Shown: piece after piece, positions 1 through 10,699 of the stretch | How positions within the stretch are numbered: the stretch's first letter is position 1 | Layout of the letters: each line of letters begins with the position of its first letter | Origin: Ricinus communis | Lineage: Eukaryota > Streptophyta > Magnoliopsida > Malpighiales > Euphorbiaceae | NCBI RefSeq assembly: GCF_019578655.1 | Contig: NC_063262.1 | Span: 18,607,582-18,671,581, forward strand | Reading direction: 5' to 3' | DNA: 64,000 bases | Notes under the pieces: generated by a model | What the model saw: only the letters and a program-made list of their open reading frames with translations | What the model was told of the DNA's origin: nothing | Databases searched by the model: none | Translations under genes and position numbers: made by a program

Positions 1-123
1 TGATGTAGTTTCTAGCTTGAATTCGTAGCACGTGCTTGCCTTTATAGTTGTCTCTTTTGGATGTTTTCTATTCTATATAAACTTATGCAAATCATAAGAC
101 TAGGATTTCTCTTATAGGCCCAT

Positions 124-600
124 CTAGATATCCATGATGCACTCTCCAAAAGAACAAGGTACTCTAGATTTCACGATCACCAGTGGTTTCATCGAAAGCT
201 GTGCAGGATAATCCCACAAAGATGAGAGTGTGGCTAACGAACCTGCCATCTGGGTCTCGTCTCTAAATAAGTGAATGAATGAACACTTAGAAAAATTATA
301 AGCTAAAGTCTCGAAATAATTAGCATATGGTTTCAACCTCTCTTCATTTACTTCCCGCTCTTTTATAGCTTATTGGATTACCAACATGGAGTTCCTGTAG
401 TCCATCATCTGCTTTACTCCTTCCATTATAGCCGCTTCGAACCCATATAAACATGCTTCATACTCTGTCATGTTATTTGTGACCTTGAAGTCCAACCTCT
501 TAGCCATCGATAGCATCTCACCTTCTAGTGCGATCAGACTACTCCTAACCATGCGCCTTTTACATCCATTGCTCCATCGAAGTACAACCTCCATTCTTGA
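124..600 (-). pseudogene. Tat-1 second (archaeal-type) RNase H remnant
   Basis: Two minus-strand pieces (370-594 and 124-336) carry the motifs FKVTNNMTEYEACLYGFEAA and FSKCSFIHLFRDETQMAGSLATLSS. These are typical of the additional RNase H domain of Tat elements, in which an N-x-x-A/T-E-Y-E-A motif carries an acidic residue. The domain would degrade the RNA strand or act as a connection domain during reverse transcription. The two pieces are in different frames, separated by stops around 340-370. Tat-2 has the same domain at 6805-7305. Confidence 0.85.
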
Positions 601-659
601 ATCTCGATTACTCCCAGATTCTCATTAGGAAACTCTAGATCCCAAGAATCGTCTCTCTT

Positions 660-1390
660 AATTGCATTTTATGCTAGGAATTTTACTACAACCTTCTCCT
701 TGACCACTTTCTTAGTAATGTACTTGATGTCGAACTCTGTTGGCAGTACCAGCCATTTAGCCAACTTGCCTGTAAGGGATGGAGCTTTGAACAAATGCTT
801 CAATGTGTCTATTCTTAGAATTACTTAAACTTTATAAGACTGGAAGTAGTGTCTTAGCTTTCTCGTAGCCCATATCATAGTCAAATAAGTCTGTTATATG
901 AGATTGTACTTTGACTCATAAGATAGTAATTTCTTATTAAGATAATATAGATCGCATGCTCAACATTATTGGGCCCACATTGCACTACTATTGCTCCTAT
1001 TGTTTTATTTTCTAAAGCTAAGTAAAAGATCAACGGCTCCTATGCTTTAGCAGTTTTAAGACTAGTGGCTTTATCAAGTATTCTTTAATCTTATCAAAGG
1101 CTTTCTCACATTGTTCATCCCACACAACGGATTGATGTTTCCTTAGAAGCTTAAATATAGAATCACAAACCATTATAAGCTTGGAGATGAACCAATTGAT
1201 GTATCGTAGATGTCTTAAGAACCCTATGAATTTTTTTTATCTTCGGTGTTGGGATCTCTTGAATTGCCCTAACTTTGTCCGGATCTATCTCTATCCCTTT
1301 TTGATTCGCAACATGCCCTAGCAACTTCCCTAATGTTATGCCAAACACACTCTTTTTAGGGTTCAATCTCATATTATACCATTTCACTCA
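660..1390 (-). pseudogene. Tat-1 RNase H and RT thumb/connection remnant
   Basis: Minus strand. The piece at 1163-1387 has NPKKSVFGITLGKLLGHVAN followed by IEIDPDKVRAIQEI, the conserved C-terminal part of Ty3/gypsy reverse transcriptase. To its left (about 660-1130) the translation is scattered over frames but parallels the Tat-2 RNase H at 7384-7749. Stops and shifts throughout make it a pseudogene. Confidence 0.8.
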
Positions 1391-1399
1391 TCCTAGAAA

Positions 1400-1844
1400 C
1401 CTATCTAAAGTCTGAAAATTCCTTTCCCTTATTTATGAATTAAGCATCTTTCCATTTAGGTACAGTCCAACCTCCTTATGCATCATATCATGAAACAAGA
1501 TAGTGGTTGCTCTTTGATAAGTTGCTCCAGCATTCTTCAACCCAAACAACATAACCTTACAGTAATCTATTCTCCATTATATGATGAATGTCGTCTTCAG
1601 ATTGTCCATGAATGCCATCATAATTTGATTGTATCTAGAGAACCCATTTATGAAAGAATACATTGGGACAAGCCTTGTTCAGGTCCTTGTAGTCCACACA
1701 CATTCTAACTTCTTTGTCCTTTGGGACAGAGATGATGTTCGCCAACCACTCAGGATAGTCGACTACATCAAAGAAGTTGGCTTTCACTTGCTTAGCAGCT
1801 TCTTCTCTGATCTTTTTAGTCCATTTCGACCTCAGCCTTCTCAT
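1400..1844 (-). pseudogene. Tat-1 reverse transcriptase fingers/palm remnant, active site destroyed
   Basis: Minus strand. The N-terminal piece (1635-1844) contains VVDYPEWLANIISVPKDKEV and MCVDYKDLNKACP, the RT fingers and first palm motif including a catalytic-region aspartate (VDY). After NKACP the usual residues leading to the second palm motif are missing, so there is an internal deletion. Near 1455-1475 the catalytic box that reads Y-I-D-D in Tat-2 reads Y-L-N-G here, so both metal-binding aspartates are lost. Confidence 0.85.
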
Positions 1845-2101
1845 CTTCTACTTGATAGGCTTGATGTGCGCGTAGGTCAGAATATGGTGTTCTACTATTT
1901 TTTTGTCTATTCCTGGCATATCGTTGTATGATCAAGCAAATACTGAATTTCTTTTTCTAATATTTTTTTTTAAATTCTCTCTTCTTTTCAAGATATCATG
2001 AGCAATAGAAATGTTCCTAGGATCTTCATTCATGCCTAAATTGAATGAGTCAATTTGTATAGAGTTAATGTCAAATATGCACATGTCATGATTATTAAAA
2101 T

Positions 2102-2930
2102 TCACATTACTATTAGAAGAACATCAGAAAAGTAAGTAAAATTAGAGTTTATATCATTGATCTTAGAAGCAAAAATGTCATCATCCTTATAAAATCCGAA
2201 CGTTATTACATCAGTTTTGTTATAAAAATTATCAATAATATTATCCTCAATTAATGCAGCTAAGCTCTGTGAGTGCCAGTCTTTAGATAGGCTAATGAGA
2301 TCTTCCAGCTTCAACTCTTTAGCCTTAGCAGTGAGCTTCTCTCGGACGTCCTTGATCCTCATCTCAACTATCCTACTAATAATCAAGCCCTTGAAGATTT
2401 CAAATCCAAGCACCTCATCCGATATAGTGATCGGCTCAAACTCACCAGAATAAGGCTTGTATTGCTTGACAAAGACCTCTTTCAGAGTCTGACCCTTTGG
2501 TTTGTCTTCATCTTCATCTTCATCTTCATCTTCATTATATCCTAAAACATGTTGAATCTTCTAATCCTTTGAAATTTGGGAGCTCTAAAACACCCTGTTG
2601 GTTCTTCTCCAGCCCCATTCCAAGAATGAAGTTCATCCTTTTGAATATACTAGCCATCTTAGGATCCATATAGTCCTCATAAAACACAGCAACCTGAAAC
2701 CCAACCGAGGCATCTAGTTCTTTGGCAGCCTCTTAGATAGTTGAAACAACCTTACCACCTTATGCATTGATCGTGACTATCTTTCCTTCATGAGGACATT
2801 TGACCTTCCGATGCAGAATAGAACACACCCCTCCTAAAGCACGAAACCATGGCCTATCTAATAACAGTGCAAAAGTTATTGGGATGTCCAGGATTGTAAA
2901 CTTGATCCAGGACTCTATAGGACCAGTTTT
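2102..2930 (-). pseudogene. Tat-1 protease-RT linker with G-patch-like motif
   Basis: Minus strand. Around 2560-2680 the reading is MDPKMASIFKRMNFILGMGL, then EKNQQG, a glycine-rich G-patch-like motif common between protease and RT in Tat elements. Further right (2790-2930) it reads SWIKFTILDIPITFALLLDR and then PWFRALGGV, the conserved segment downstream of the protease. A GAA/TCTTCA-type acidic run lies at 2505-2540. The frame is broken by several stops. Confidence 0.75.
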
Positions 2931-3483
2931 CAATAGGTGTCAACACCCGTTTTCTGAATCTATAGGGAATTATAAGAAATTCGATGATAAGAGTTATTGC
3001 ATCTCTCGAGTCTCAAGAGGATGAGAATGATTGAATCTCAATTAGGGTTGTGAATAAATTAAACTAAAAATTATTTTATGAAATCAATTTGGACTAAATT
3101 GATAGAAAAATAAATTTGAGTAGTGAAATTACAAATTTTGAAAGTTCAGTGACTAAAGTGTAAAATTTTTGAAAACTTCTCAAACCATGAGCTAACCTGT
3201 ATAGAGTCAATCGGATTTATGTAGAGCCAAGCCTCGAATTTGAAATGTGATATTGATTTGTGTAAGTTTTTATTTTAAAACATCAAAATTAATGAAAATA
3301 CATCTTCTAAAATATTTTATTGATAAATGTTCAAATTTTTAATGATTTTCATGATTTGTTCAGTATTTATCAATATTTTTCAATGAACACTCTTAATAAG
3401 TCTAAAAGTATTTTTTTTATGGATATTTATCAAAAATTAAGAACGTATATTAGAAAGCCTTTAGGGTTTTCTAAACCTTTCCC

Positions 3484-3491
3484 TATAAATA
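3484..3491 (+). promoter_or_regulatory. Candidate LTR TATA box
   Basis: TATAAATA lies about 545 bp inside the LTR, after a block conserved with the Tat-2 LTR (mirror copy at 14979-14986). This is the expected U3/R promoter. It is inferred from position and conservation between copies only. Confidence 0.6.
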
Positions 3492-4184
3492 GAATAGGAA
3501 GCACTAAGCTAGGGGGGTTAGCAATTCTCAGCAAAATGATAATAAGTTTCTAGGAAACAATATACACTCTCAAAAATCACAAACACAATAACAACCCTAA
3601 AACACCTAAATTGTCTGAGACTTGAGGATCTGCATAATACGATGACAATTTGAGGGTTCCAAAGCACTCGCATCATCATATTTCTTCCTTTTTTTATTTT
3701 CTTTTGAATATTATTTGTTATCTTTGTTATTAAGGACATGTTAGGAATAACATGGTTGTCTTTTATGATTGTTTTCCTATGTTAAATATGTTTAGAATTA
3801 TTTTGTTATATGATTCAGATGTTTTTTATGATACATGTTTCCTAGGTTTTGGAAGATTTAACTTTTGATTCTAGGGTTTTGAGTCTCATAACCATGTGTA
3901 TTTATCAACATGCTAGGTTGTGTTTCTTTCATAATGATCTGTGTGTATTGACATGTATCAATTAAGGTTGCATGAGTTTAACATCTTTTTAAAAATTACT
4001 ATATTAGGAAGTTTTTACTTACTGTAAGTTTATTTTGTGTCTTTTTGCCTTAAAGTTTAGTTATTTTATGTGCTATTTCATACATTGCATAAATATTAAT
4101 CATGTTTCATGTTTTTATGCATGTACATCAGAATTTTGAGGTTAGAGTTCCAAAAATTAACAAAATTGGCCTAGAACAGGAGCC

Positions 4185-4202
4185 TAGAGCCGATCGGCTC
4201 TA
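4185..4202. repeat. 18-bp perfect palindrome in Tat LTR
   Basis: TAGAGCCGATCGGCTCTA is its own reverse complement. Decayed versions of the same half-sites (GAGCC..GGCTC) recur in the other Tat family-1 LTR at about 15186-15250 and 14090-14160, so the motif belongs to this LTR family. A protein-binding or hairpin role is possible but unproven. Confidence 0.8.
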
Positions 4203-4902
4203 TGATGTCATCAGCCAGCTGTTCATCCCAAATTTGTTTTGTTTCACGAATTTCAAGCTATATTGCTGACTTTTTCCAAATTTGACCTAGTTTAGTCGTT
4301 TTTTAGGATTACTAGTTATAGGAAGGGTTGAAATAATTTAGATTTATTGCTTTATATTTTTATTTTATTTTGATGGATGAATGGCAAATACCTGTTGTAT
4401 GATTGTTAACTAAAATTGAACACCTAGATATAGGCTTTAAAACTTGGACTTTGGCATGTAAAGTATAGTCTATTAGGTTAACATATTGGTATCTTGGGCC
4501 TAAATTAAAAACCACTTAGACTTAGCAAGCTTTGCCATGTTCAAACTAATTAAATAAACACTTAGAATAGTATGATTGAATTAGGCCTTGGCATGTAATT
4601 AGTAGACCATTTAGGGTAAAACTTGGAAATCAAGAGCATAACTTATAATTGGGCTAGACTATATGGGCTTCTTTATACATAATTGAGTAGTTAACCTGAG
4701 CTAATAATACAAATGGAAATTAAACCTAACTAAAATGGGCTAGACTTAGGTGAACCTCACATGCTGAAGTGCTTGATGTATAGGATTATTATGTTGTATT
4801 TATAAAGAATAGCATATTAAATAATAAAATGAAAAATAAAGATATACAAATAAGAAAGTTAGCTTCCAGATCCATCTCTAGAGGTGACGATGCTTCAATA
4901 GG

Positions 4903-5580
4903 CATTCTGGATACACTTATTCGCTAGACTTGCTCTTGGTGGAGAATCAAGCATGTCACACTCATGGTGTATGGTGATTACGTACCCTTACCTAGACTAC
5001 GGGCATTCACTTTTTACACACCTTCGAGACTTTGCCGCTAGTATGGGCAGAAGCAACGAATCTTGGAATTCCCACCTTAATCCGAAAGCTTCTTTCTCAG
5101 ACGAGATTTCCTGGATAAGATCGAGAGAATTTGGCTCCACGGATACATAGAGCGAAACCTTGACTCGAGGGCAATTTGACCATTGATGAAAACTTAAAGC
5201 TTGGGTTCAACTTCAGATTTCCACTTCTATCGGTTTTGCCCAAATCAAGAGGACTCAAGAACTATCTGAACTATCTAGGGATACAAATGTGAAGAGAAGA
5301 AGAAGATAGATCTCATTTATCTTACTTAGAAATTTTGTTCTTTCTTTTAGCTAGTGCGTAAGATGATAAACAAACATATATATGTTTGATAACAATTCTA
5401 AACAATTTATTTATTTAGAAAAAGCCCATATGAGTATATTTTGATTTCTTAAGATATAACTTCGGATATCAACCAATCTTTTTAGATTTTCTTGCTGATT
5501 ATTTTCTCTCTTTTGCCCTAAATGTTGTCTGACCAGTCTTTTCAAGTTTTCCAATCAGCAGGCTATTTTTTTTATTATTT
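4903..5580. other. Unassigned segment between Tat-1/solo LTR and Tat-2 pol end
   Basis: About 4903-5340 is less AT-rich than its surroundings. It has a 65-codon plus frame (4953-5150) and a minus frame open for a similar distance, and I recognise neither. About 5340-5580 is AT-rich and could be the 3' untranslated part of the Tat-2 element. No minus-oriented LTR is visible here, so the 3' end of Tat-2 appears lost. Confidence 0.4.
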
Positions 5581-5589
5581 ATTTTTATG

Positions 5590-6700
5590 CATAGTATTTC
5601 TTGAGATGATCTAAGTTGATTGATTTAGTGAACTCATTCCTCTCCAAGTCTAAAATCTTAGCAGCACCTTTGGCAGGATCTTCTTTACCAAGTACGGGCC
5701 TTTCCAATTTGGCCTGAACTTCCCTTTCGGGTTGAATGCAGTAGGATTTGTATGCTTAATAATAGCTCACCAACTCTGATCTTTCTTGGCTTTATTTTTT
5801 TATTAAATGCCCTAGCTATCCTTTTTTGATACAATTGCATATGGTATAAAGCTTTTATTCTTTTCTCCTGAACCAGATCCAATTGCTGGTATCTTTGCTC
5901 AACCCATTAATACTCTGGTATTTCAGCTTCTAATACAACTCTCAAAGACTTTAACTCTAGCCCAACTGGTAAAACTGCTTCAGTCCCGTAAATCATAAAG
6001 TATGGTGTTTACCTAATTGATGTTCGCTTGGTTGTACGATATCCCCAAAGTGCAAAGGGAAGCCGAAACGACTAGTCCTTGTGATTTCACACAATCTTCA
6101 AGAGTATTTTCTTCAAGTTCTTGTTGGCTACCTCTACTACCACATTCGATTGAGGTCTATATGGAGAAGACCTGTGATGCTCAATCTTATATTCTGCTAG
6201 TAGGTCTATTGTCTCACCCATGAACTATACCCATTATCCATCACGACATAATGTAGGACCCCATATTTGTAGATCAGGTTCCTTTCTATAAATCTGGCCA
6301 TTTGCTTTGCCCCCACGATGGTGAATGACTCGGCTTTGATCCATATTGAGAAGTAGTCAATTGCTACAACTATGAACCTATGACCATTCAAGGGAGGTTT
6401 TATTTCACCAATGATGTCGATCTCCCAAGTTGCAAAGGGCCAAGGAGATGTTAAGTTGTGCAGCTCGGTCGGAGGTCTGCGACTCGGGCCATTGTACACC
6501 TGGCATTCACGGGATTTCCTCACTAGTGCTATACAATCCTTTTCCATTGTTAACCAATAATAACCTTACCGCATGATCTTTCAGGTTAAACTATGCCATT
6601 CATATGTGGCCCGCATACTCCTTTGTGCATTTCTTCTATCATTACTTGAGCTTCTATTTTAGTCATACATCGAAGTTATACACCTGACACCATTTTTTTA
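5590..6700 (-). pseudogene. Tat-2 integrase remnant
   Basis: Minus strand. The piece at 6206-6547 holds the core: WPFATWEIDIIGEIKPPLNG (first acidic residue), then FIVVAIDYFSIWIKAE, then a second acidic residue in VVMDNG. Upstream (6550-6680) is the zinc-binding region, where the C-x-x-C pair reads S-x-x-C (RKSRECQVY), so a zinc ligand is lost. The C-terminal piece at 5685-5882 has ARAFNKKIKPRKIRVGELLL, and the end of the protein (about 5590-5680) parallels known Tat integrase tails. Frames change between the pieces. Confidence 0.85.
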
Positions 6701-7330
6701 TACAAGACTCCCCCATGGCACGTAATTCTTAGCTTGAATCTGCAACGCGTATCTTTCCCTGGCAGTCGTTTCTTCTGGATATTCTTTATTTTCTATAAAC
6801 CTCTTCAGATCATAGACCATGGATTCTTTTTTGGTTCCATATGAACTTGCATTATCCGATCCCCTTGATAATAAGGCGCACCCAATTTCACAATCACCAA
6901 AGGTTTCATCGAAAGCTGTAAGGGATTGACCCACACAGATGACAGGGTAGCCAATGCATCTGCCATCTGATTCTCATCTCGAGACAAGTGTACAAAGAAA
7001 CATTTAGAGAAATTACACACTATAGTCTTGAGATAGTTGACATACGGCTTCAACATCTCTTCTTTTACCTTTCATTCCTCGAGGGCTTGTTAGATTACCA
7101 GCATGGAGTCCCTATAAACTATCAAGTGCTTAGCTCCTGCTACCACAGCCGCTTCTAATCCAAATAAATATGCTTCGTACTCTACCATGTTATTGGTCAC
7201 TTTAAAGTCCAATCTCTTGTCTATTGGCAGCATCTCTCCTTCTAGCGTGATTAGAACTACTCCTAAGCCCGCACCTATCGCGTTTACAACTCCATCAAAG
7301 TACATCTTCCACTCTTGGATCTCGATTACC
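6700..7330 (-). pseudogene. Tat-2 second (archaeal-type) RNase H remnant
   Basis: Minus strand. Pieces at 7090-7305 (YFDGVVNAIGAGLGVVLIT, FKVTNNMVEYEAYLFGLEAA) and 6805-7056 (NQMADALATLSSV) give the full additional RNase H domain. The D in YFDG, the E in VEYEA and the D in NQMADA are the expected acidic residues. A frameshift near 7060-7090 divides it. Confidence 0.85.
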
Positions 7331-7383
7331 CCTAGATTTTCATTAAGAAACTCCAGATTCCAAGAGTCTCATTCAATCACATT

Positions 7384-7857
7384 CTAAGCTAGGAACTCAG
7401 CTAGGGCCCTACCCTTAACCACCTTCTTAGTGATGTACTCAATGTCAAACTTTGTTAGGAGTACTAACCATCTAGCCAGCTTTTCTGTAAGGGATGGAGC
7501 TTCAAATAGCTTCTTCAAGGGGTCTATTTTTAAAATTGCATGCACCTTATAAGACTGAAAGTAGTGCCTCAACTTTCTTATAGCCCATATCATGGCTAAG
7601 CACGTCTCTTCCATGAGGTTATACTTCAATTCATAAGGCAACAACTTCTTATTAAGGTAATAGACCACATGCTCCACGTCTTTGGATCCACATTGTACTA
7701 CCATTGCTTTTATGGCTTCCTCCTCCAAGGCTAAGTATAAGATCAACAACTTGCCATCCTTTGGCGACTTGAGTACCAGGTGACTTCATCAGATATTCTT
7801 TGATTCTATCAAAGGCTTTCTAACACTGTTCATCCTACACAACAGGTTGATGCTTCC
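7384..7857 (-). pseudogene. Tat-2 first RNase H remnant
   Basis: Minus strand. The 121-codon stretch at 7384-7749 reads HVVYYLNKKLLPYELKYNLM, then EETCLAMIWAIRKLRHYF, a typical Ty3/gypsy RNase H C-terminal half. It ends with the tether sequence FDIEYITKKVVKGRALAEFL. The start of the domain lies in another frame at 7750-7857. Confidence 0.85.
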
Positions 7858-8620
7858 TCAAAAGCTTAAAGATAAGATCATAACCATTTTGAGCTTGGAA
7901 ATGAATATGCTGATATATTGCAAGCATCCCAGAAAACCTTTGACTTCTTTCTCTATTGTCGGCGCTAGCATCTCTTGAATGGCCTTGCCCTTGTCTGGAT
8001 CAATCTCTATACCTCGCTGATTCACTATGTGCCCTAACAACTTCTTTGATGTAACTCTGGATACACTCTTCTTTTGGTTGAGTCTCAGGTTATACCTTAC
8101 CACTCATCCTAAAACTTATCAAGAGCCTGAAAGTGCCCTTCCCTTATTTCAGACTTTACCATCATGTCATCAATATACATCTCCACCTCCTTGTGTATAA
8201 TGTATGAAACAAGGTAGTGGCCGCTCTCTGATAAGTCGCCCCGGCATTCTTTAGTTCAAAAGGCATAACCTTGTAGCAGTATGTCCCCTACTCGGTGATA
8301 AATAACATTTTCAGCTTGTCCACCACTGCCATCATGATCTGATTGTACTCGAAGAACCCATCCGTAAAAGAATACATTGCATTCGAGGTGACATTATTAA
8401 CTATTACATCTATATGAGGAAGAGGGAAGTCATCCTTAGGCATGCCTTATTCAAGTTCTTGTAATCCACACACATTCGGACCTTACCAACCTTCTTCGGA
8501 ATTGGGACAAATGATTGCCAACCATTCAGGATAATCAACTACATTAAGGAAATTGGCCTTAACCTGTTTGGCGACCTCTTCTTTATTTTGCTCTACCCAT
8601 TCTAGTCTTAGTCTCCTCGT
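7858..8620 (-). pseudogene. Tat-2 reverse transcriptase remnant with intact Y-I-D-D box
   Basis: Minus strand. Near 8470-8560 the VVDYPEWLA motif is recognisable. KDDFPLPHID follows near 8410-8440, the polymerase box MYIDDMMVKS lies at about 8155-8185, and NLRLNQKKSV with LLGHIVNQRGIEIDPDK at 7950-8103 marks the thumb. The catalytic D-D pair survives, unlike in Tat-1, but several stops interrupt the frame. Confidence 0.85.
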
Positions 8621-8623
8621 CTT

Positions 8624-9190
8624 CTATTTGACCGGCTTGATATGTGGATGAGTCGAGATATGGCGCTTTACTATTTTCTCGTATAGACCTGGCATGTCGT
8701 AATCGGACCAAGCAAATACTGTTTTTCTTTTTCCTATTATTCTCTCAAATTCTCTCATTTCTTCAGGAGTTATATCATGAGCTATCATAATATTCCATGG
8801 ATTTACATTTATGCGTAAATTAAATGAATCAATTTGTATGGAGTTGATGTCAAACATGCACATGTAATGATTATTAAAATGCACACTACCATCAGGAAAA
8901 ACATTACACAAGTAAGCAAAATTGTTCATATCAATGACCTTGGAAAGGAAATAAACATCGTCTTCATAAATGTCGACATTATTACATCATCATAGAAAAC
9001 ACTAACAATGTTATTTTCTATAAGAGCAGCTAGTTCCTATCGACTTATTTTCTCTGGCTAGGCAATGAACTCTTCTAGCTTCAGCTCTCCCATCTTGGTG
9101 ATGACCTTCTCTTGGACTTCCTTGAGATTCAACTCGACCATCTTCTCAATAATTAGGTTCTTGAAAATCTAGAACCCTGGTACCTTAGTC
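8624..9190 (-). pseudogene. Tat-2 pre-RT region
   Basis: Minus strand. The 8624-8929 stretch includes DITPEEMREFERIIGKRKTV followed by FAWSDYDMPGLYEKIVKRH, the conserved lead-in to Ty3/gypsy RT (W-x-x-x-D-M-P-G). The homologous place in Tat-1 is 2102-2413 (about 1900-2450). Upstream 8930-9190 is open only in pieces. Confidence 0.75.
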
Positions 9191-9194
9191 TCAG

Positions 9195-9710
9195 CTACAT
9201 TAACAGGTTGGGCTCCCTAAAGTAGGTTTTGTACTTCTGGATGTACACGTCTTTTAGAGTCTTACTCTTTGGTTTTCCCTCATCTTCCTCTTTAGAATAA
9301 CCCAATTCACACCGAGTCTTCTGACCTTTGAAGTCCGGCAGCTCCGTGATACCTTGTCGATTCTTTCCTAGCCCCATTCTAGGTATGAAGTTCATTTTCT
9401 TGAACATACTAACTACTTTAGGATCCATGTAATCCTCATAGAGAATAGCAACTTGGAATCCTATGGGGGTATCCAGCTCCTTGACAGCTTCCTGGATAGC
9501 CGAGACAACCTTACCACCTTTGGCGTTGATGGTGACGATCTCGCCTTCATGAGAGAACTTTACCTTCTGATGTACAATGGAAGGAACTCCTCCTAGGGCA
9601 TGGAACTATGGCCTTCCTAATAATAATGCAAAAGTTACTGGGATGTCCAGGACAGTGAACTCCATCCAGGATTCAATAGAAGTTCACCAGTACTAAAAAT
9701 ATTCCTTCGA
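9195..9710 (-). pseudogene. Tat-2 protease-RT linker with G-patch-like motif
   Basis: Minus strand. MDPKVVSMFKKMNFIPRMGL then GKNRQGITELPDFKGQK is a G-patch-like segment (G-L-G-K-x-x-Q-G). It lies immediately downstream of the protease-associated block FTVLDIPVTFALLLGRP (about 9620-9670), which is in the same order as in Tat-1. The function of the motif in these elements is not established. Confidence 0.75.
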
Positions 9711-9739
9711 CATTTCTTTTTGTCTCATCATAGGCCCTT

Positions 9740-10030
9740 TTAACTATATCTGATGGTCTTAAGGTCTTTCACAATCATCCCCAGCTTTGAGAGTATGGTC
9801 GACCCATCATCCACCATCACACATAGGGTTCTCCTTCCCTTGACTTTTATTGCTATGTAGAGGACCTTATTGTGGTCTCTTCCCTTAATTGGTAGGACTT
9901 CAACCAAGAAGGTGATCATCCAAGTGGTCTTGTCAGTCACTATTTTAATCATTTCCTTGGGGTGGCTGTTGTGCTAATGCTTATACCAGACAAGGCCTGA
10001 ATCAAAGCCTTTTTATGGTCCAATGAATGC
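9740..10030 (-). pseudogene. Tat-2 aspartic protease remnant
   Basis: Minus strand. The 70-codon piece contains KVLYIAIKVKGRRTLCVMVD followed by DGSTILSKLGM, matching the D-x-G-S-x active-site loop of Tat retropepsins. It sits between gag and the G-patch linker as expected. The protease would cleave the gag-pol polyprotein, but stops on both sides leave it isolated. Confidence 0.75.
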
Positions 10031-10398
10031 ATCAGTAGTTCCTAAACATCGGTTGTTTTATTTTCTTTCTTCTACCGCACTAGCAACATGGCATCCCTGT
10101 CTTCAGGTGCTTGCTTATCTTGCTTCAGCTCTTATACTCCGGCTTCTTTAACCTTACCTGCTGGCTTGGTTTCTTTATCAAAGTCGTTGTCTGCCTAGAT
10201 GTACTTGGCCTTGGCATTTTGAACTTCACACTCATCCCCAAAGATATGCCAGATGTCGATAGCCATGATCGAATTCTTTTTCCCTTCTTTCCAAACCTCT
10301 AGAAGACAAAGTTCACAAGCGGCTTAATCATCGTCTGACCCCCTAACCACTTGGCACTATATTCTTAATTTAAATTGGGAGGCTCTTTACTTCAACTA

Positions 10399-10572
<174 letters not shown>

Positions 10573-10699
10573 TCATTTATTTACAATGGAATGGTATACA
10601 AAGTCAACAAATCTCAATTAATACAAATAGGATTTATGGCTACGCCGAAGGAGGCCTCGAATATCAGACCTCGAAGTAAATTTGCCCCAGGACTACCCT

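Larger units (their letters stand above)
1..2937 (-). mobile_element. Tat-lineage Ty3/gypsy pol remnant (Tat-1), truncated by window edge
   Basis: Minus-strand fragments of one polyprotein appear in the order protease-RT linker (right), RT, RNase H, and a second archaeal-type RNase H (left). The two RNase H domains and their order are the signature of the Tat/Ogre branch of Ty3/gypsy. The whole segment parallels the better preserved Tat-2 copy at 6700-9700. Reading is broken by many stops and shifts. The element runs off the left edge, and at 2937 it is interrupted by a plus-strand LTR. It is certainly non-functional. Confidence 0.9.
2938..4897 (+). repeat. Tat family-1 LTR in plus orientation (probable solo LTR)
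   Basis: The segment begins TGTCAACACCCG and can be ended at CTTCA (4897). ATAGG occurs directly before (2933-2937) and directly after (4898-4902), a plausible 5-bp target-site duplication. It shares a promoter block (TTTAGGGTTTTC then TATAAATA) with the Tat-2 5' LTR on the opposite strand near 14980, and its 3' part (4660-4880) closely matches 25200-25420. No primer site or gag follows, so a solo LTR is the simplest reading. The exact 3' end is uncertain because the last part differs from the other copies. Confidence 0.7.
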
